Part shown: positions 62,632 through 64,000 of the stretch, one piece after another
Numbering within the stretch: position 1 is the stretch's first letter
Layout: each line of letters starts with the position of its first letter
DNA from: Psychromonas sp. SP041
GTDB lineage: Bacteria > Pseudomonadota > Gammaproteobacteria > Enterobacterales > Psychromonadaceae
DNA: 64,000 nt
Direction of reading: 5' to 3'
Assembly (NCBI RefSeq): GCF_000470315.2
Contig: NZ_CBRF02000005.1
Location: forward strand, 1-64,000
Program-made: the position numbers and the translations under genes
The notes under the pieces: model-generated
The model's input: only the letters and a program-made list of their open reading frames with translations
Database searches by the model: none
Told to the model about the DNA's origin: nothing

Positions 62632-64000
62632 TGTTTTCTCCGAGTAAACTTTGCCCATCGCTACGTGGGTCGCTAGTTGCAACTACTTTCCCGTATTGAT
62701 CGAGCATAATGGCACCAGCGTGCCCCATTAATTCATTGTTATCTGTCACTGTGGTGATGTCGTGACCAAGCGCTTTAAGTGTTGCGCCATGTTGTTGATA
62801 AAGCTGATTTTCTAAACGTAAATTATTGGTGCTGTCACCCCAAGTTCGACCTAATAACCAACGTGGAGAAGCCACTGCATCTGATAAATTCATCCCTTGA
62901 TAGATATAACGGCTAAATAAGCAGGCTTGAGTTTGTGGTTGTCCTTCGCCACCCATTGAACCGTAAACGAGTCGACGGCCATCATTAAATTCAGCATAGG
63001 CAGGGTTTAGGGTATGGAATGGTTTTTTGCCTGCCGCAAGCACATTGTGATGGTTGGCATCTAACGTGAAGCTTTTACCGCGAATGTTCCAAGTAATACC
63101 ACTCGTCGGTAGCACAACACCTGAACCAAACTCCCAATAAATACTTTGTATGAAACTGACCATGGTGCCGTATTGATCCGTTGCCCCCATCCACACGGTA
63201 TCGCCTGGTTTAGCTAAATGTGGCCAAGGTAAGGCTTTTTGAAAAGAGATGTTCGCAGCACACTGTGTAATAACATCGTCGCTTAACCACTCTTGTAATG
63301 GTTTTTGTAAATAAGCAGGATCTGTAATTTGTTGGTCACGAATAATAAAAGCTTGTTTACTGGCTTCTACGAGTAAGTGAATATGTTCAACCTCAGAAGT
63401 GACTTGATCAACGAGACGATCGTAAATCGCTAAAATTAATAATGAAGCTAAGCCTTGAGTTGGTGCATCTAAGTTATACAAACTGCCTTTTGAAATATCG
63501 ACGGTCAAGGGGGTTGATACTGTTGCTTGGTACTGATGAAAATCTTCTAAGGTTAATGGGCTACCTGCTTCAATTAGTTCATCGGCCATTTGTTGCGCTA
63601 GTTCACCACGATAGAAATCATCTAAACCTGCTTTTGCTAAGTGTTTAAAGGTATCTGCTAACGGTTGGTTAGTCAGTTTTTCGCCCACTTTTAATACTTC
63701 ACCTTGATTCAAAAAACGTTCTGCAAAAGCGCTTAAATGGCTTAAACGAGAGAAGGTTTTGTCACTGGCATCGACTAGACTTTGCGTTATTTCAATACCT
63801 TTTTCAGCGGCATCAATAGCAGGTTGAAGTAGTGAGTTTAGTGTGTGATCACCTGAATTTAAGGTGAGTGCTTGTTGCCAACCCGCAATGGTACCTGCCA
63901 TGGTTAATGCTGCATTACCGCCACTTTCTGGTAACTCATCTGCTTGTTGGCGATAGCTTTCAATATCTATATTCAATGCTGCTGCACCGCAAGCATCAAT
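62621..64000 (-). CDS. Gamma-glutamyltranspeptidase-family hydrolase, HpxW-like (5'-partial)
   Basis: 459 residues are visible. The frame stays open to the window edge (IDACGAAALN precedes the first possible start), and the family is about 530 residues long, so the N-terminus lies outside. Ntn-hydrolase features are present: the probable autoprocessing Thr is in PGDTVWMGATDQYGTMVSF, and GSGVVLPTSGI and YGSMGGEGQPQTQ follow. Klebsiella HpxW, a member of this family in the hpx locus, removes ammonia from oxamate to give oxalate. With the aminotransferase and allantoate amidohydrolase overlapping downstream, that role is more likely than glutathione breakdown. Confidence 0.75.
   Translation of the reverse strand: MDACGAAALNIDIESYRQQADELPESGGNAALTMAGTIAGWQQALTLNSGDHTLNSLLQPAIDAAEKGIEITQSLVDASDKTFSRLSHLSAFAERFLNQGEVLKVGEKLTNQPLADTFKHLAKAGLDDFYRGELAQQMADELIEAGSPLTLEDFHQYQATVSTPLTVDISKGSLYNLDAPTQGLASLLILAIYDRLVDQVTSEVEHIHLLVEASKQAFIIRDQQITDPAYLQKPLQEWLSDDVITQCAANISFQKALPWPHLAKPGDTVWMGATDQYGTMVSFIQSIYWEFGSGVVLPTSGITWNIRGKSFTLDANHHNVLAAGKKPFHTLNPAYAEFNDGRRLVYGSMGGEGQPQTQACLFSRYIYQGMNLSDAVASPRWLLGRTWGDSTNNLRLENQLYQQHGATLKALGHDITTVTDNNELMGHAGAIMLDQYGKVVATSDPRSDGQSLLGENNDN

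Overview
The window looks like chromosomal DNA of a low-GC marine gammaproteobacterium, most like Psychromonas or a relative in the Alteromonadales/Vibrionales. The signs are the gene style, integron-type attC sites, and inositol and purine catabolism genes arranged as in that group. This placement is inferred from recognised protein families, not from a marker gene. No rRNA or tRNA gene was seen.

Left arm (1-7.1 kb): part of an integron-like cassette array. Small plus-strand genes, two of them membrane proteins with no recognised family and one probably a GNAT acetyltransferase, alternate with about 55-110 bp attC-like sites. An IS91-type element (tyrosine recombinase plus a transposase carrying an internal TGA) lies in one cassette interval. 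A decayed IS1182-type element sits exactly in the R' box of another attC. The window opens inside the right end of a second copy of that IS, which also ends at a GTTAG box. No integron integrase is present.

Middle (7.6-27.3 kb): a myo-inositol catabolic locus (iolI-like and iolG on the minus strand; iolE, a Gfo/Idh/MocA dehydrogenase, iolC, iolB, iolJ, iolR and iolD on the plus strand) without iolA or a transporter. Next come a maltodextrin glucosidase (malZ), a lipoprotein, an ExuR/UxuR-type GntR regulator and a TRAP transporter. A near-perfect ExuR/UxuR-like operator precedes the TRAP operon.

Right arm (27.6-64 kb): a large purine scavenging and degradation locus. It holds a RutR-like regulator, a BMP-type binding protein, xdhABC, two BMP-type nucleoside ABC transporters, uraD, uraH, a membrane-bound cytochrome c uricase (puuD), a periplasmic e(P4)-type phosphatase, an NCS2 permease, an allantoin racemase remnant, puuE allantoinase, allantoate amidohydrolase, a ureidoglycine aminotransferase and an HpxW-like hydrolase that runs off the right edge. 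Together they would take nucleotides, nucleosides and purines through urate, allantoin and allantoate towards oxalurate, oxamate and oxalate. RutR-type palindromes lie in front of xdhA and of the first ABC operon.

The purine locus is split at 34.9-41.3 kb by an accessory block. It contains a RelBE-like pair, a PAS-PAS-GGDEF protein, a YefM/YoeB pair with its operator, a putative Tse2-like toxin and partner, two group II intron 3' remnants, and at least four copies of a repeat that places two CsrA-type GGA hairpin loops in each unit.
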